Positions 54,157 through 64,000 of a stretch of 64,000 nt of DNA are shown in pieces; the stretch's first letter is position 1; every line of letters begins with the position of its first letter. Made by a program: the position numbers and the translations under genes. This DNA is from Undaria pinnatifida (taxonomy: Eukaryota > Sar > Phaeophyceae > Laminariales > Alariaceae), in the NCBI GenBank assembly GCA_012845835.1, contig JABAKD010000023.1, positions 18,958,691 to 19,022,690 of the forward strand. Direction: 5' to 3'. The notes below the pieces were generated by a model, which did not search any database, was not told where the DNA came from, and saw nothing but the letters and a program-made list of their open reading frames with translations.

Positions 54157-54360
54157 CTTGGGGGTAAGGGCTACTTAGGGGGCAAGAGAAGGACTGGCTG
54201 GTTCATCTGAAGGAGGATATGTCGGTTTTTGGAATGAAATTGCCGGCCTTTTGAGCAGCTTTTGGCCACCCTTCGAATTTTATTCCAAAAACCGACATAT
54301 CCTCCTTCAGATGAGCCAGCCAGTCCTTCTCTTGCCCCCTGAGGAGCCCTTACCCCCAAG
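54157..54360. repeat. 85-bp inverted duplication inside LINE
   Basis: Left arm 54157-54241 and right arm 54276-54360 are reverse complements with 4 mismatches in 85 bp; spacer 34 bp. The right arm is the normal LINE sequence (minus strand: KRRTGWLIHLKEDMSVFGIK). The left arm is an inverted copy inserted between GWPKAAQKAG and the following FRRVEEGGE-like sequence. In copy A (2250-2360) these are contiguous. Confidence 0.95.
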
Positions 54361-55011
54361 AAGCTCCCCAAACATCACCCTCTGAGGCAGACGCTCCTCC
54401 GCCATACGTGCTACGAATCCCGCAAACAATATCCTCCGTTTGCGCACTATCGCCTCTATGCTCTCGGCAGCTGTCTTGGCAAGCGCGTCGGCGTATGATA
54501 GAGCGTGGTCGTCGCGCTTCCGTTTCCGCCATCCGAGGCATCGGAAGAGCATGGAGTGGTGAACCCGTCGTAGCCTGTCATAGTCAGGCTTGTTCGGGCT
54601 CCACGTCATGCAACCGTAAAGCAGTGTCTCGACCACCTCAGCTTTCAGCAACGACACCTTCAGCCGTAAGCGCACACCCGGGCGATCATAGATTTCCGTA
54701 TTGTACCGCTGGAAGCACGCCCAGGCCCTCTGAAGACGCCGCGTTATTTCAATGCTAAGGCCTCTGTCTGCGGTGATATCCCCGCCCAAATACACAAACT
54801 TGATTGTCTGTTTGTATACCTGGCCGACTGCATTGATTGTGAACGACACCTTTCCCCTGCTTCGGTTTGCTGGCACATAATATCTGTTTTCGCACCAGAG
54901 ACCGTAAGCCCGAACGACGAGCACGCAGTCACGATCACCGTCATCATCCTCTCCAGCCCTTCTGATGATGACGATACGATGCCCGCATCGTCCGCGTACA
55001 GCATACCCCAC
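54307..55011 (-). pseudogene. LINE RT thumb and C-terminal domain
   Basis: The 234-residue frame includes [80 protein letters not shown] and RKRRILFAGFVARMAEERLP. This is the usual post-RT region of LINE ORF2 proteins. It overlaps the preceding frame by a frameshift near 54.75-55.0 kb. Confidence 0.8.
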
Positions 55012-55415
55012 AATCTCTGCACCTCCTCCTCCTTCCCCCTCCGCCCGTCGACTTTGCCTGTGCGAAAAGTGCCCTTCTTATCGCCTTTCTCCTTCTTTTG
55101 TGGGAGTTGCACCATGTTGTCCGTGATGCCTGCATCAGCGAGTAATCGTTTCTCGGCCACACGCAGTACCGCAATGAAAAACACGTTGAACAGCAGTTGC
55201 GCGAGCACGCATCCTTGCCTGCGACCTTGCTGCACGTCGAACTTATCCGAGCACTCTCCATCATCCAACCGCACGCATGCCTTCATGCCGTCGTGGAATT
55301 GGCGGATGACGGCGAACATTCTCGGTGGCACGCCAAAACGAGCGAGGACATCCCACGGAAGGGTTCGGTCGACGGAGTCATATGCTTTGGTGAGGGCGAT
55401 AAAGCACAAGTACAA
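54744..55415 (-). pseudogene. LINE reverse transcriptase palm, active site mutated
   Basis: Motif A reads [13 protein letters not shown] (residues 5-17); the catalytic Asp expected at the Ala (residue 7, FIDL in functional relatives) is missing. Motif B is [14 protein letters not shown] (64-77) and motif C is [12 protein letters not shown] with Y140-A-D-D143. RT copies the LINE RNA at the target site. Loss of the first Asp would abolish catalysis even without the frameshifts. The frame joins upstream fingers at about 55420. Confidence 0.85.
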
Positions 55416-55456
55416 GGGGGTGTCTTTTTTCCGCGCCAGTTCTTGCAGTCATCGTA

Positions 55457-55681
55457 CTAAGAACATTTGTCGACCGTCGAGTGATGGGATCCGAACCCAC
55501 ACTGTTCCTCCGGCAGAATGTCCTCGCGTTCGCAATAGTCACTTAGGCGACCCGCGATGACTTTGAGGAGTACTTTGCCGGCGTGAGCCACGAGGGAGAT
55601 GCCACGATAATTGCCAAAATCAGTCCGATCTTTCTTTTTGTGAAGCACCTTAATCGTTGCATCTTTCCATTGTTGCGGCAC
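55457..55681 (-). pseudogene. LINE RT fingers region
   Basis: [38 protein letters not shown] and [18 protein letters not shown] match the first RT motifs (NYRGISL and QCGFRxxRSTxD types). The Arg usually in QCGFR is Gly here. Continuous in the protein with the palm frame. Confidence 0.8.
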
Positions 55682-56477
55682 GCCACCTCCCCTCCACAGC
55701 GACGATGATATCGTGGACTTTTCCGAGCATGTCCATTTCTCCTTCGTCGGCCAACACCTTCAAGAGCTCGGCCAGGCGACCATCCGACCCTACCGCCATT
55801 CGGTTCGCCAACGCACGGATCGCCTCCTCTACTTCGTACCTAGACGGGACATCGTCCAGTGGTCTGCACGTTGGCCACTGCTCAAGCTCGTCCACAATGC
55901 TCCGGTCAACGGTCGGCGACTTGGTGCTACGCAGTTTGTGAAACAACGACACCCACCGCTCGCGGATGAGGTCATTATCCCGCAACAATCGACTTTCCTT
56001 GTCCTTGATGTACTGCGAGTTCAACGTCCTCTTCCCTTTCACATCCATCCCCTTAAGGTGTTTGTAGAAGCCAAATCGATCACCTTCTCGGATACGCCCT
56101 TCGAGTTGGCGAACGTAATCGTTGAAGAACCTCTGTACAGCTTCCGCCCGCGTGCGTTTCAGTTGTTTGGTGGTCGCCTTCAAGGCTCGCCGTAGCCCAC
56201 GATCGTTTGGAGCAGAACGGACCCGTTTTTTATTTGCGTCTTCCCTACCCTGCCATCGTGCATTCAAGTCCGCTTTCGTCTCCTCGGTCGCACACCATCC
56301 CCTCGGTACTTGTTTGCGCCGAATAGGGGGCGCTATGTCGGCCGCGTTCGACAGTAGCGTCTCGGTTAGTGCTGAGGTCATGTCATCAACGCTTCCGGCA
56401 TTAGTACCGGGTATCGGGGAGGCAAGCTTGGCTTCTATCGCTTCTTGGAAATTCATCTGGAGATGCGGGTCCGCCAT
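55650..56477 (-). pseudogene. LINE linker upstream of RT
   Basis: The 275-residue frame (MNFQEAIEAKLASP, LNARWQGREDANKKRVRSAP, RGLRRALKATTKQLKRTRAE, RRYEVEEAIRALANRMAVGS-like residues) is the helical linker between endonuclease and RT in this type of LINE. SMADPHLQMNFQEAIE near 56480 is the last recognisable LINE residue, giving the truncation point. Confidence 0.7.
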
Positions 56478-56500
56478 TGATGTTGGTAGATCAATAGCTC

Positions 56501-56971
56501 GTGGTTTTTTTTTGTATGACTCCCTTTGGACGATTTGGTGCGATGCGGCCCAAAAGGGGAATATTTCCGGATACGAGGTTGTGTAAAGCCGGCTGGCTCT
56601 GGCATACTTCGCAGTACCACTACAACAGTGATCAATTTATTGCCGAATTCGGTACCAATCGTGTGCGATATCGGTTCAACTTAGTTATTGAAGCAACAGA
56701 AACCCACCTCACAATAGTGCTCAACAATCAGCAGCAAGGAGCACAAAAAGCAGGAAGCAACACGCAACTCTCACCCAAACCGAAGCCCGCGCTTCCAGTT
56801 GGCCGGGAGTCGATCCAAACAGCAGCAGCACAGGCAGGCACCGCAGCTACAGCACGCCTTTCACACCCTATTTGCTGCTCCAACGAGGCTGGGACGAAGG
56901 CAGCGACCCCCCGATACGATGTCGTGACGAATACAATTGTTTCCGTGGATATCATCTACAACCTTCGCTAG
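56501..56971 (+). CDS. Hypothetical ORF, 156 codons
   Basis: The frame (QFIAEFGTNRVRYRFNLVIE, ATETHLTIVLNNQQQGAQKA, then Ala/Thr-rich) has reasonable composition and ends at 56971, but no motif is recognised and it abuts the LINE truncation point. Its first 60 bp are probably chance. Listed as possible only. Confidence 0.2.
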   Translation: MVFFCMTPFGRFGAMRPKRGIFPDTRLCKAGWLWHTSQYHYNSDQFIAEFGTNRVRYRFNLVIEATETHLTIVLNNQQQGAQKAGSNTQLSPKPKPALPVGRESIQTAAAQAGTAATARLSHPICCSNEAGTKAATPRYDVVTNTIVSVDIIYNLR

Positions 56972-57527
56972 GCGCAGCCCAATAAGAAAACTTGGCGCGC
57001 TTGCCGAGTTTTGCGCTTCTATAATATTATAAAAGGGGGCTTCGCCGGCGGTCGAGTACGCTCCGACGTCGAAAGACAGTTTACGATGCCAAGGGCTGCT
57101 TATCCCGGGCTCGTGAATTGTCCGGTTTTCTGTGGACGGATCGAATAGTGATGGAAAGAAGACCGGTAACGATTAAAAACAAGATGTACGACTTTCATGT
57201 ACGGCTTATCCCAGACGCAAGTCATTATTGGAAGAAGTCCCGTTAAAATCTGTTCATTGTTGGACGCAATGAATCATCAATAGATGGCCCTTGAAAAAAA
57301 ATGTCCGATGAACGCCTGACGTACAAATAATGGTTTAATCGAAATATGTGCAGAAGATGCTTTCAGCCCTACACTGCACAAAAAAAACTCGAATCAAGAC
57401 AGTACAGCTAGTAATATGATCGTGTCGTGTCCCAGAGAGTACACGAAATAGCTTTTCTAAAGAGTACTTAAGAGGTACTCGACAAGGCCTTCAAAGCTAA
57501 GGTTTCATCATTCGTTTGTGTCGATCA
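56972..57527. other. No recognisable gene
   Basis: AT-richer than the flanks. No motif, repeat or hairpin of note. Confidence 0.35.
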
Positions 57528-57721
57528 GATGCTGGTTCTACAGCATTTTGGCGGTATGCCATACATATATTCGTAATGCCATGTTTTGGGTCGATCCCGA
57601 CGTTTCATCATTCAGGTCTACGGTCAACACTTGTTAACAATGCAATAATTCGTGGTACGCTATTACTACGATGCTGGTTCTACAGCATTTTGGCGGTATG
57701 CCATACATATATTCGTAATGC
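57528..57721 (+). repeat. 52-bp perfect direct repeats
   Basis: GATGCTGGTTCTACAGCATT through ATATATTCGTAATGC occurs at 57528-57579 and 57670-57721 with no mismatch; spacing 142 bp. The intervening 90 bp also begins with TTTCATCATTC, seen upstream of the first copy. Confidence 0.95.
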
Positions 57722-59336
57722 GCTGATTTTTTGCATTTAATTCATTTGCGTAACGGTCTGAACGCACAATCAAACGTTCATTAATCCTTCACTACTCGCG
57801 ATACGCCGGAATCGCTCTTTGTTTCATATCGCGATACGCTGACTTCACTTTTCGTCTCATAGCCCTACCAGTATACGAGTACTGCTGCTGCTACTCTGTT
57901 GCTCTTGCGTACGTACTGTATTGTTATACAGTACAGCACGTAGCACTACTGAATAAATATTACTTCGGAGTATATAATTTATGCAAGATTTACCTAACCC
58001 CGCTGACAAGAGCTTAGTGTAAACGCGAGGCCTCTTTAAGCAGCGTTTCTACTCTGTTTTAGTGAAGTCGATTCTCGATATAGGTGTACTCGAAAAAAGA
58101 CATGCTGGCGTGACAGCGCACGGTGAGCGTGGTGCGCAGTGCAAACACTGCGTCTCGAAGGCACATGATGAGGAATACACATTACAAGGTTTTGCGGCTG
58201 ACGCCGCCCGTTGAATGGAGCGAACCCAAGGTCTTCACATTGGCCGCCAGCGGTAATAAACGTGAATTGTCATTGTTCCATAACTCATTGATTATTATTC
58301 TATTTGCCTTCCGACAATATGCAGGGGATCCCAGTCTTGTGTAGACCAACGGGAATCACGCCTCAGCCCAACACTACACGGCACGATGCCACTTACATTT
58401 CGACAACCAACGGTGTGCAGGAAATGGTAAAATGTCACCAAAAAGACTATATTCCACAAACGTAAATATGATGACGGTCAATGAAGTGAATGGGTAACCC
58501 AAACACTTTTATCGCGAAACGGAGAAACGCATGACGAGGGAAATGGCGAGCGTTCCGAGAGTTCCACCACATTAGATCTACGATGGCAGCAAAAAGTCCT
58601 GATATGGTTATTATAATGCTTTGAAGTGTTGTTTAAATTTATATCATTTTTTAGACAAATAAATACGATTACCAGAACAAGTCAGTTAATTCGATAAAGC
58701 ACGACACTGATAACAATCATGCAGAATCTATGAATCCGGGGAATGATAAATACAAAGCTGTGGTAAACGAATATCACGACTGATGCTGAGATCTGTAGAG
58801 TTGATACAAGAATCCCAGACAATATCCCTAGATAAATTTAATGAGCCTCATGAACGTCTGAGAAACTATAAAATGAGGCTGTTATGGAAATATCATAAGC
58901 GAGTCTGAGAACCGAGACTTATAGCGGAATTAAACAAGCCCGAGAGATAAATGATACTCAAATCAAAGCCCCAGAAAAACGGACCTGGTACATGTCTTCT
59001 GCGCAATAAGAGTGACACATGAGACTGACGCACGAGACAGACAACTGAAGAATATATTAGCCTAACAAATTACTGGATCAACAAGACTGACAGCTGAAAC
59101 GAGCCTTGGGGCGGGAAACCGGTACCAATAGAAAAACAGACACTTCGTACGTGTCTAAGAACTGATGAATGAGCCGGCATGAGTCCCATCCTAAATGACG
59201 TATTTTGTCGGGCACGTAATATATTGCATGCCCTTTGTTGAGAGTGCTGACATACGCATTTCAGCGCTTGGTAAAACCTACATCCTGCAATAGTATTTGG
59301 CGTCGTCTTCAATCATCCTACTGCAACACTTGTTGA
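57722..59336. other. No recognisable gene
   Basis: AT-rich. Plus frame 58123-58344 and others lack motifs. Scattered GAGACTG/ATGAGACT words near 58850-59070 look like weak degenerate repeats. Confidence 0.35.
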
Positions 59337-59444
59337 TGTACAGGACTTACAAATGTGTGGCGTATACTTGATCCTCAGCAAAATATGACATGTACAGGAC
59401 TTACAAATGTGTGGCGTATACTTGATCCTCAGCAAAATATGACA
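59337..59444 (+). repeat. 54-bp perfect tandem duplication
   Basis: TGTACAGGACTTACAAATGT through AGCAAAATATGACA is repeated exactly at 59337-59390 and 59391-59444. Confidence 0.97.
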
Positions 59445-59689
59445 CAGGTACATACGTCTATCCGACGCGTGGGTGCCGGCGCCGCACCCATGCGGCGCCC
59501 TTGTGTTTTATGATATCATACAGTCTACAAGATTTCCGTTCTTAGACGTATCATAATATTAACGAGGGTAACGCAACACATGAGAAGGGCCAGATTAACC
59601 TGACTGAATAGTCTACTTGTGTCCGTACCTGGTTTATATTTTGTGTTTGCTTCGTTTAAAACACGGTGTACCATAGAACGATTACACGT

Positions 59690-59875
59690 AATACCCATCA
59701 CTACGCATGCGTACGACAGCCTCAAGTCAATAGGAAAATATATAATATAACAGAAAAAAAATAAACTAAGAAGAAGCAAGGAAAAGAAAAAAAATAACTC
59801 CGTACTGGTAGATCCCAGTAACTGACTAAAGCCGGCATTGGGCACGTAGATGGTATCAAATGCATAAAGGGCACG
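59690..59875 (-). mobile_element. LINE 3' UTR fragment, copy C
   Basis: CACTACGCATGCGTACGACA, then AAGTCAATAGG, an A-rich purine tract, TACTGGTAGATCCCAGTAAC, GACTAAAGCCGGCATTGGGC and GGTATCAAATGCAT follow the same order as plus-strand 53497-53790. No coding part remains. It stops about 10 bp before the satellite array. Confidence 0.75.
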
Positions 59876-59884
59876 AGTTGATAA

Positions 59885-61830
59885 CGCCCCGCGAAAGCTC
59901 TACCCCGATCGGCTGATCGCTGATTGGCTAGGGAGCCAACGCGCTGCGATAGTTTCTCCTCGGGCCAACATCGAGGTCCCGCTGCACCAGGGGATGATAA
60001 GGTGTCATCCCCGTGTCATAAATCCTTCCATACAACCCAGAGACTAAAAAAGTGACCCCCCGGGTCGGGACCGCCCCGTACGGTGTGGAAACCCCACCCC
60101 CATCCATTGATTGTTTATTGGCTGGGACCGAGAGAGCCAACGCGCTGCGACAGTCGCCCTTCGGGACAACGTCGCGGTCCCGCCGCACGCGGGAAGTATA
60201 AAGTATCATCCCCCTGTCATAAGCCCTTCTATTCGTCTACGACTCCAACAACACTCGGTTCTGAAACAGTGATACCCCGGGTTGATACCGCCCTGTACGG
60301 TGTGGAAACCCCATCCCCATCCACTGAACGCTCTCGGGCCAACATTGAGGTCCCGCCGCACCAGGGGATGATAAGGTTTCATCCCCGTGTCATAAATCCT
60401 TTCATACAACCCAGAGACTAAAAAAGTGACCCCCCGGTACGGGACCGCCCCGTACGGTGTGGAAACCCCACCCCCATCCACTGATTGTTCATTGGCTGGG
60501 ACCGAGAGAGCCAACGCGCTGCGACAGTCGCCTTTCGGGACAACGTCGAGGTCCCGCCGCACGCGGGAAGGATAAAGTATCATCCCCCTGTCATAAACCC
60601 TTCTATTCGTCTGCGACTCCAACAATACTCGGTTCTAAAACAGTGATACCCCGGGTTGATACCGCCCTGCACGGTGTGTAATCCCCACCCCCATCCACTG
60701 ATCGCTGATCGCCGGGGACTCACAGATATAGCGCGCTGCGAGAGTTGCCCCTCCGGTCAATGTCGATATCCCGCTGCACCCGGGAATGATAAGGTCCCAT
60801 CCCCGGAACAGCAATTTTTCTACACATGCACAAGTTTAACAACCCGGCGACGAAAATAGTTATCCCCCGTATCGATGCCGCTCCGTATGTTGAGCTAGCC
60901 CTTTACCAAGGTCGGGGTCCTGCCGTACCTGGGGAGGATAAGGTCCCATTCCCGGGTAAATTCACCTTACATACATCTTTAATCCCTATAACCCGGGGAC
61001 GACGTCGATGATCGCCGGTGTTGATACCACCCCGCACGGTGCGCAAAACCCACCCCCATCCATTGAATACTGATGGGCGGGGGCCCATAGAGCTGGTGCG
61101 CTGCGAGAGTTGCCCCTCGGACCAACATCGAGTTCCCCCCGTACCTGGGAAGGATAATATCCCATCCCCGGGTCATAAATTCTTTCACGCATGTACAACT
61201 TTAAGAACTTGGTGCCGCAAACAGTGTTTTCCTGGGTCGATACTTCCCCGCACGGTGTGGAAACACTACTCCCATCCAGTCATTGTTTATTGGCTGGGGC
61301 TCAAATTTGTTTTAACAACCCGGAGACGAACGCAGTGATCCCCCGGATCGAAACCGCCCCGTACGTTGTGGAGACCCCAGCCCCATCAACCTTTTGCTGA
61401 CTGGGGCGTGTAGAAGCCAGTGCGTCCCCCTTTGGCCAACTTCGAGGTCCTGCCGCACCGGGGGAGGATAATGTCCCATTCCCGGGTAAGTTAACTTTCC
61501 ATGCATCTATACTTTCAACGACCCGGGGACGACAGCGATGATCTCCGGGGTCGATACCGCCCCGCATGTTGTGAAACCCCGTCCCCATTCATCAACTTCT
61601 GATTGACGGGGGTTCATAGAACCAGCGCGGGGCGAGAGTTGCCCCTCGGGCCAACATCTAGGTCCCGCCGCATTCGCGGAGGACAATACCCCATCCCAGG
61701 CTCATAAGTCCTTCCATACATGTACAACTCCAACAACACTCGGCCGAAAGCGAAGACCCCCTGATCGACCTCAATCCGCACGATGGGGAAACCCCCATCC
61801 CCACCCACTCATTGCTGATTGACCGAACCG
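59885..61830 (+). repeat. GC-rich satellite array, ~217-bp units
   Basis: CGGTGTGGAAACCCC-like anchors occur near 60081, 60298, 60455, 60672, 60885, 61036, 61253, 61365, 61567 and 61785. Full units are about 217 bp; shorter ones have lost the CAAT part. A 374-bp block (about 59925-60298 and 60299-60672) is duplicated with high identity, giving a higher-order repeat. Shared blocks: TTGCCCCTCGGGCCAACATC, GTCCCGCCGCAC, GGATAAGGTCCCATCCCCGG, CAACAACCCGGGGACGAAA and ATCGATACCGCCCCGCACGG. Confidence 0.92.
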
Positions 61831-61904
61831 TCAGACCTGCTCGCTGGGATAGTGTAATATTGTGAGCTCACGACTAATTTTCAGCAGTACTGTTTGCAGT
61901 AGCA

Positions 61905-61992
61905 GTGGTGGTAGTAATTGTAGTAGTAGGTAGTAGTATAGTAGTAGTACTAGTTGTAGTTGTAGGTGTAGGTGTGGTAGTAGTAGTAGTAC

Positions 61993-62025
<33 letters not shown>

Positions 62026-62052
62026 TAGTAGTAGTAGTAGTAGTAGTAATAC
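61905..62052. repeat. GTA trinucleotide array
   Basis: GTAGTA repeats with TAGTTGTAGG variants; produces Val-only and Thr-only frames. Confidence 0.97.
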
Positions 62053-63024
62053 TAGTTAGGTTCAGGGTTAGAATCCGCACGAGCGTTTCCCCGTGGCGGA
62101 GTACTATGTTATAGTCGTGCTCTGCTCTGCTATCCAGTTCATGCCATGTACATAAATGCTTCCACTCAGTGACTACGGACGGATATTTATGGACCGCTTG
62201 GACTTCATTTGCATTTATACATCAATGGTCCGTGCATTTTCGCTCAAAAAGGAACATCACAGCATCCTTTTAATACGACGACTACCACTACCCTATAAAT
62301 ACCACTATGGGCAACGCAGATCTAGCTCCACGGTAGAGCCGTGGCCATACAGCTAGTATTTTGTAATATTCGAGCGCGCGCGCTGGAGGGTGTTATTGAT
62401 GTGTATATATGATGGTGTGTTACTAGATACTCGTCCCGTCGCGGGGGGGGTTCTCTCGAGATCAATGCTGACGAGATTGGGGCTACGAGGTCTAAAGTGT
62501 ATATTTTGTTGGTTGTATAGCTCTATCCGCGAGACCACTGTCACAAGTGGTCGACTGTAGTAGATAGGGGCAATCTAAGTAGATTAATATTATGCACTGT
62601 TTTCGATTATGTTGGTATGTAATCATGTACCTGGTACTAGATTGGTCGTCTGCACCATTTTCGATTATGTCGGTTATATTGCCCTATCTCGTAGATAATA
62701 TCCCTGTTATGCAATACACAAACACTTACGTCTGCCTGCTTGCCTGTCATCGTGGTCTCGCCACTCAGAGCGTTTCAGCCCCGTCTTGCCGTATGGACAG
62801 CGAGGCTGGGCGACACAACCAGCAGAACACCAGGTCTCGTGCCACGCCGATCCGTAGCCGTGACGTGTTGAGCATTCCCGAAAATCCCCAAGCAGTCCTC
62901 ACAGTGACCAAGCCAGCCTTGCTGTTGACGTACAATTTTATTTGTCGATTCTGGACGGTGATTGGCCTATCAAATCCCTGCCAGACGCCGCTGGCTCTTT
63001 TTTAGAAGGTTGTTTAACATGAAT
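62053..63024. other. No recognisable gene
   Basis: A 137-codon plus frame (62592-63005) has ordinary composition but no motif. GTACCTGGTAC at 62627 lies in it. Confidence 0.3.
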
Positions 63025-63935
63025 ATTCCAGCCATAGAGCGATCGAAATTCCCCCGCAGGCGGGAAGGAAAAAGTCCTATCCCAAGTTCAGGTGTCCCTC
63101 CTTATCTCTACAACTCCGACCAACCGGGGACGACAACGACTACCCTCGGATCGATACCACCCCTCACGGTGTAGAAACCTCAAATCGATCGGCTGATCGC
63201 TGATAGGCTGTCGTTTCTGGAGTCAGCGGCGCCAAGGGAAGATAGAGTCCCAGCCCTGGATTAGGAAGCCTTCCATACATCTACAACTGCAACAATCCGG
63301 GGGCGAGAAAACGGAACGTCCCGGTCGATACCGCCCCACACGGTGTTGAGACCACCCCCATCGACTGATTGTTGATTGGCTGGGGCTCATAGAATCAGCG
63401 CACTGCGAGAGTTGCCCCTTGGGCCAACGTCGAGTTTCCTCTGCACCCAGGGAGGACAATACCCCATCCCCGGGTCAGAAATTCTTTCATGCATATAACT
63501 TAACAACCCGGGGACGAAAAAAGTGATCCCCCGGATCGATGCCGCCCCGCACGGTGTGGAAAACCCACATCCAATGAATTTGTTTTTGGCTGGGGCTCAT
63601 GGAGCCATCGCCCTGCGAGAGTTTCCCGTTGGGCCAACGTCGAGGTCCCGCCCAACAAGAAGGATAAGGTCTCATCGCCGAGTTAGAATTATTTGATACA
63701 AATACAACTCCGACAACCCGGGGACGAAAACAGTGATCCCCCAGATCGATACTGCCCCGCACGGTGTGTAAACCCCATCCCCATGCACTAATTGCGGATT
63801 GGCTGGGGCTGATAGGGCCAGCGCGCTGCGACTGTTGGCCATGGAGCCAACGTCGAGGTCCCGCGTCCCCGGGGGAATAAGGTCCTATCTCCTGATAATT
63901 AATTCTTCCATATATTTGTACTCCCAACAACTTTC
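63025..63935 (+). repeat. GC-rich satellite array, second block
   Basis: Same family as 59885-61830. Anchors at about 63165, 63339, 63552 and 63765 (spacing 174, 213, 213). About 1.2 kb of unrelated DNA, including the GTA array, separates the blocks. Confidence 0.92.
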
Positions 63936-64000
63936 TGTTTCTGCACCTTTATGATAGCCACGAATGGTGCTTCTGTATGTGTGCGTGTGTGCATGCGGGT

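Larger units (their letters stand above)
53310..56490 (-). mobile_element. LINE (non-LTR retrotransposon), 5'-truncated
   Basis: Minus strand: linker and RT coding from about 56490 to 54360, C-terminus to about 53930, then a 3' region with a TTTTC-rich tract (53530-53690) and a tail ending near 53310. The 3' region matches 2186-3095. RT motifs are present, but no apurinic-type endonuclease is found upstream, so the copy is 5'-truncated near 56490. Frameshifts, a mutated RT active site and an internal inverted duplication show that it is dead. Confidence 0.88.

Noticed and set aside
61874-62114. Val-rich and Thr-rich frames
   Set aside because: Direct products of the GTA trinucleotide array.

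Overview
The window looks like gene-poor, repeat-dominated nuclear DNA of a eukaryote. It contains broken Ty3/gypsy-like, non-LTR (LINE), Helitron, hAT-like and pogo/Tigger-like elements, many minisatellites, long trinucleotide runs, and CAG- and GTA-rich tracts. No operon structure, no rRNA gene and no intact host housekeeping gene was recognised. The style of the LINE, Helitron and gypsy proteins, plus frequent GTACCTGGTAC and CAGCAGTAC words, reminds me of stramenopile genomes (brown algae or oomycetes). That placement is memory-based and weak.

Layout. 0.3-3.1 kb: an inverted copy of a degenerate coiled-coil ORF repeat, then a LINE 3' end. 3.3-4.1 kb: a small hAT-like TIR element. 4.2-6.5 kb: a duplicated OTU-protease gene. 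Its first copy is truncated and carries a 928-bp pogo/Tigger-like insertion; the second copy preserves the empty target site. 6.7-7.3 kb: small repeats. 7.9-16.2 kb, minus strand: a heavily frameshifted gypsy-like element with gag and zinc knuckle, an unexpected NADAR domain, an RNase H remnant with no reverse transcriptase, integrase, a GPY/F-like module, a chromodomain and a C-terminal Tudor-like module. 16.4-18.1 kb: three minisatellites in series. 19-22 kb: dispersed repeat pairs. 22.3-23.7 kb: the second coiled-coil ORF copy. 24.9-25.5 kb: GGTGGGT-rich repeats. 27.8-29.6 kb: a hAT-like element with GGGTC arrays and an exact 8-bp target duplication. 31.4-35.8 kb, minus strand: a decayed Helitron. 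37.6-38.8 kb: another hAT-like element with palindromic subterminal repeats. 40.1 kb: a tRNA-like sequence fused to its own inverted copy. 46.7-50.9 kb: trinucleotide arrays, a 344-bp tandem array and a ~170-217-bp GC-rich satellite. 53.3-56.5 kb, minus strand: a LINE with a mutated RT active site and an internal inverted duplication. 59.9-61.8 and 63.0-63.9 kb: more of the same satellite.

How the parts relate. Almost everything recognisable is mobile DNA in different stages of decay, and several families occur two or more times in the window, so element boundaries can be read by comparing copies. The most interesting items are the NADAR domain inside a retroelement, the OTU duplication that records a transposon insertion and its empty site, and three TIR element families that share one design (short TIRs plus large subterminal arrays of a short motif). 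Apart from one OTU copy with both ends of its catalytic domain, no open reading frame looks intact enough to make a functional protein.
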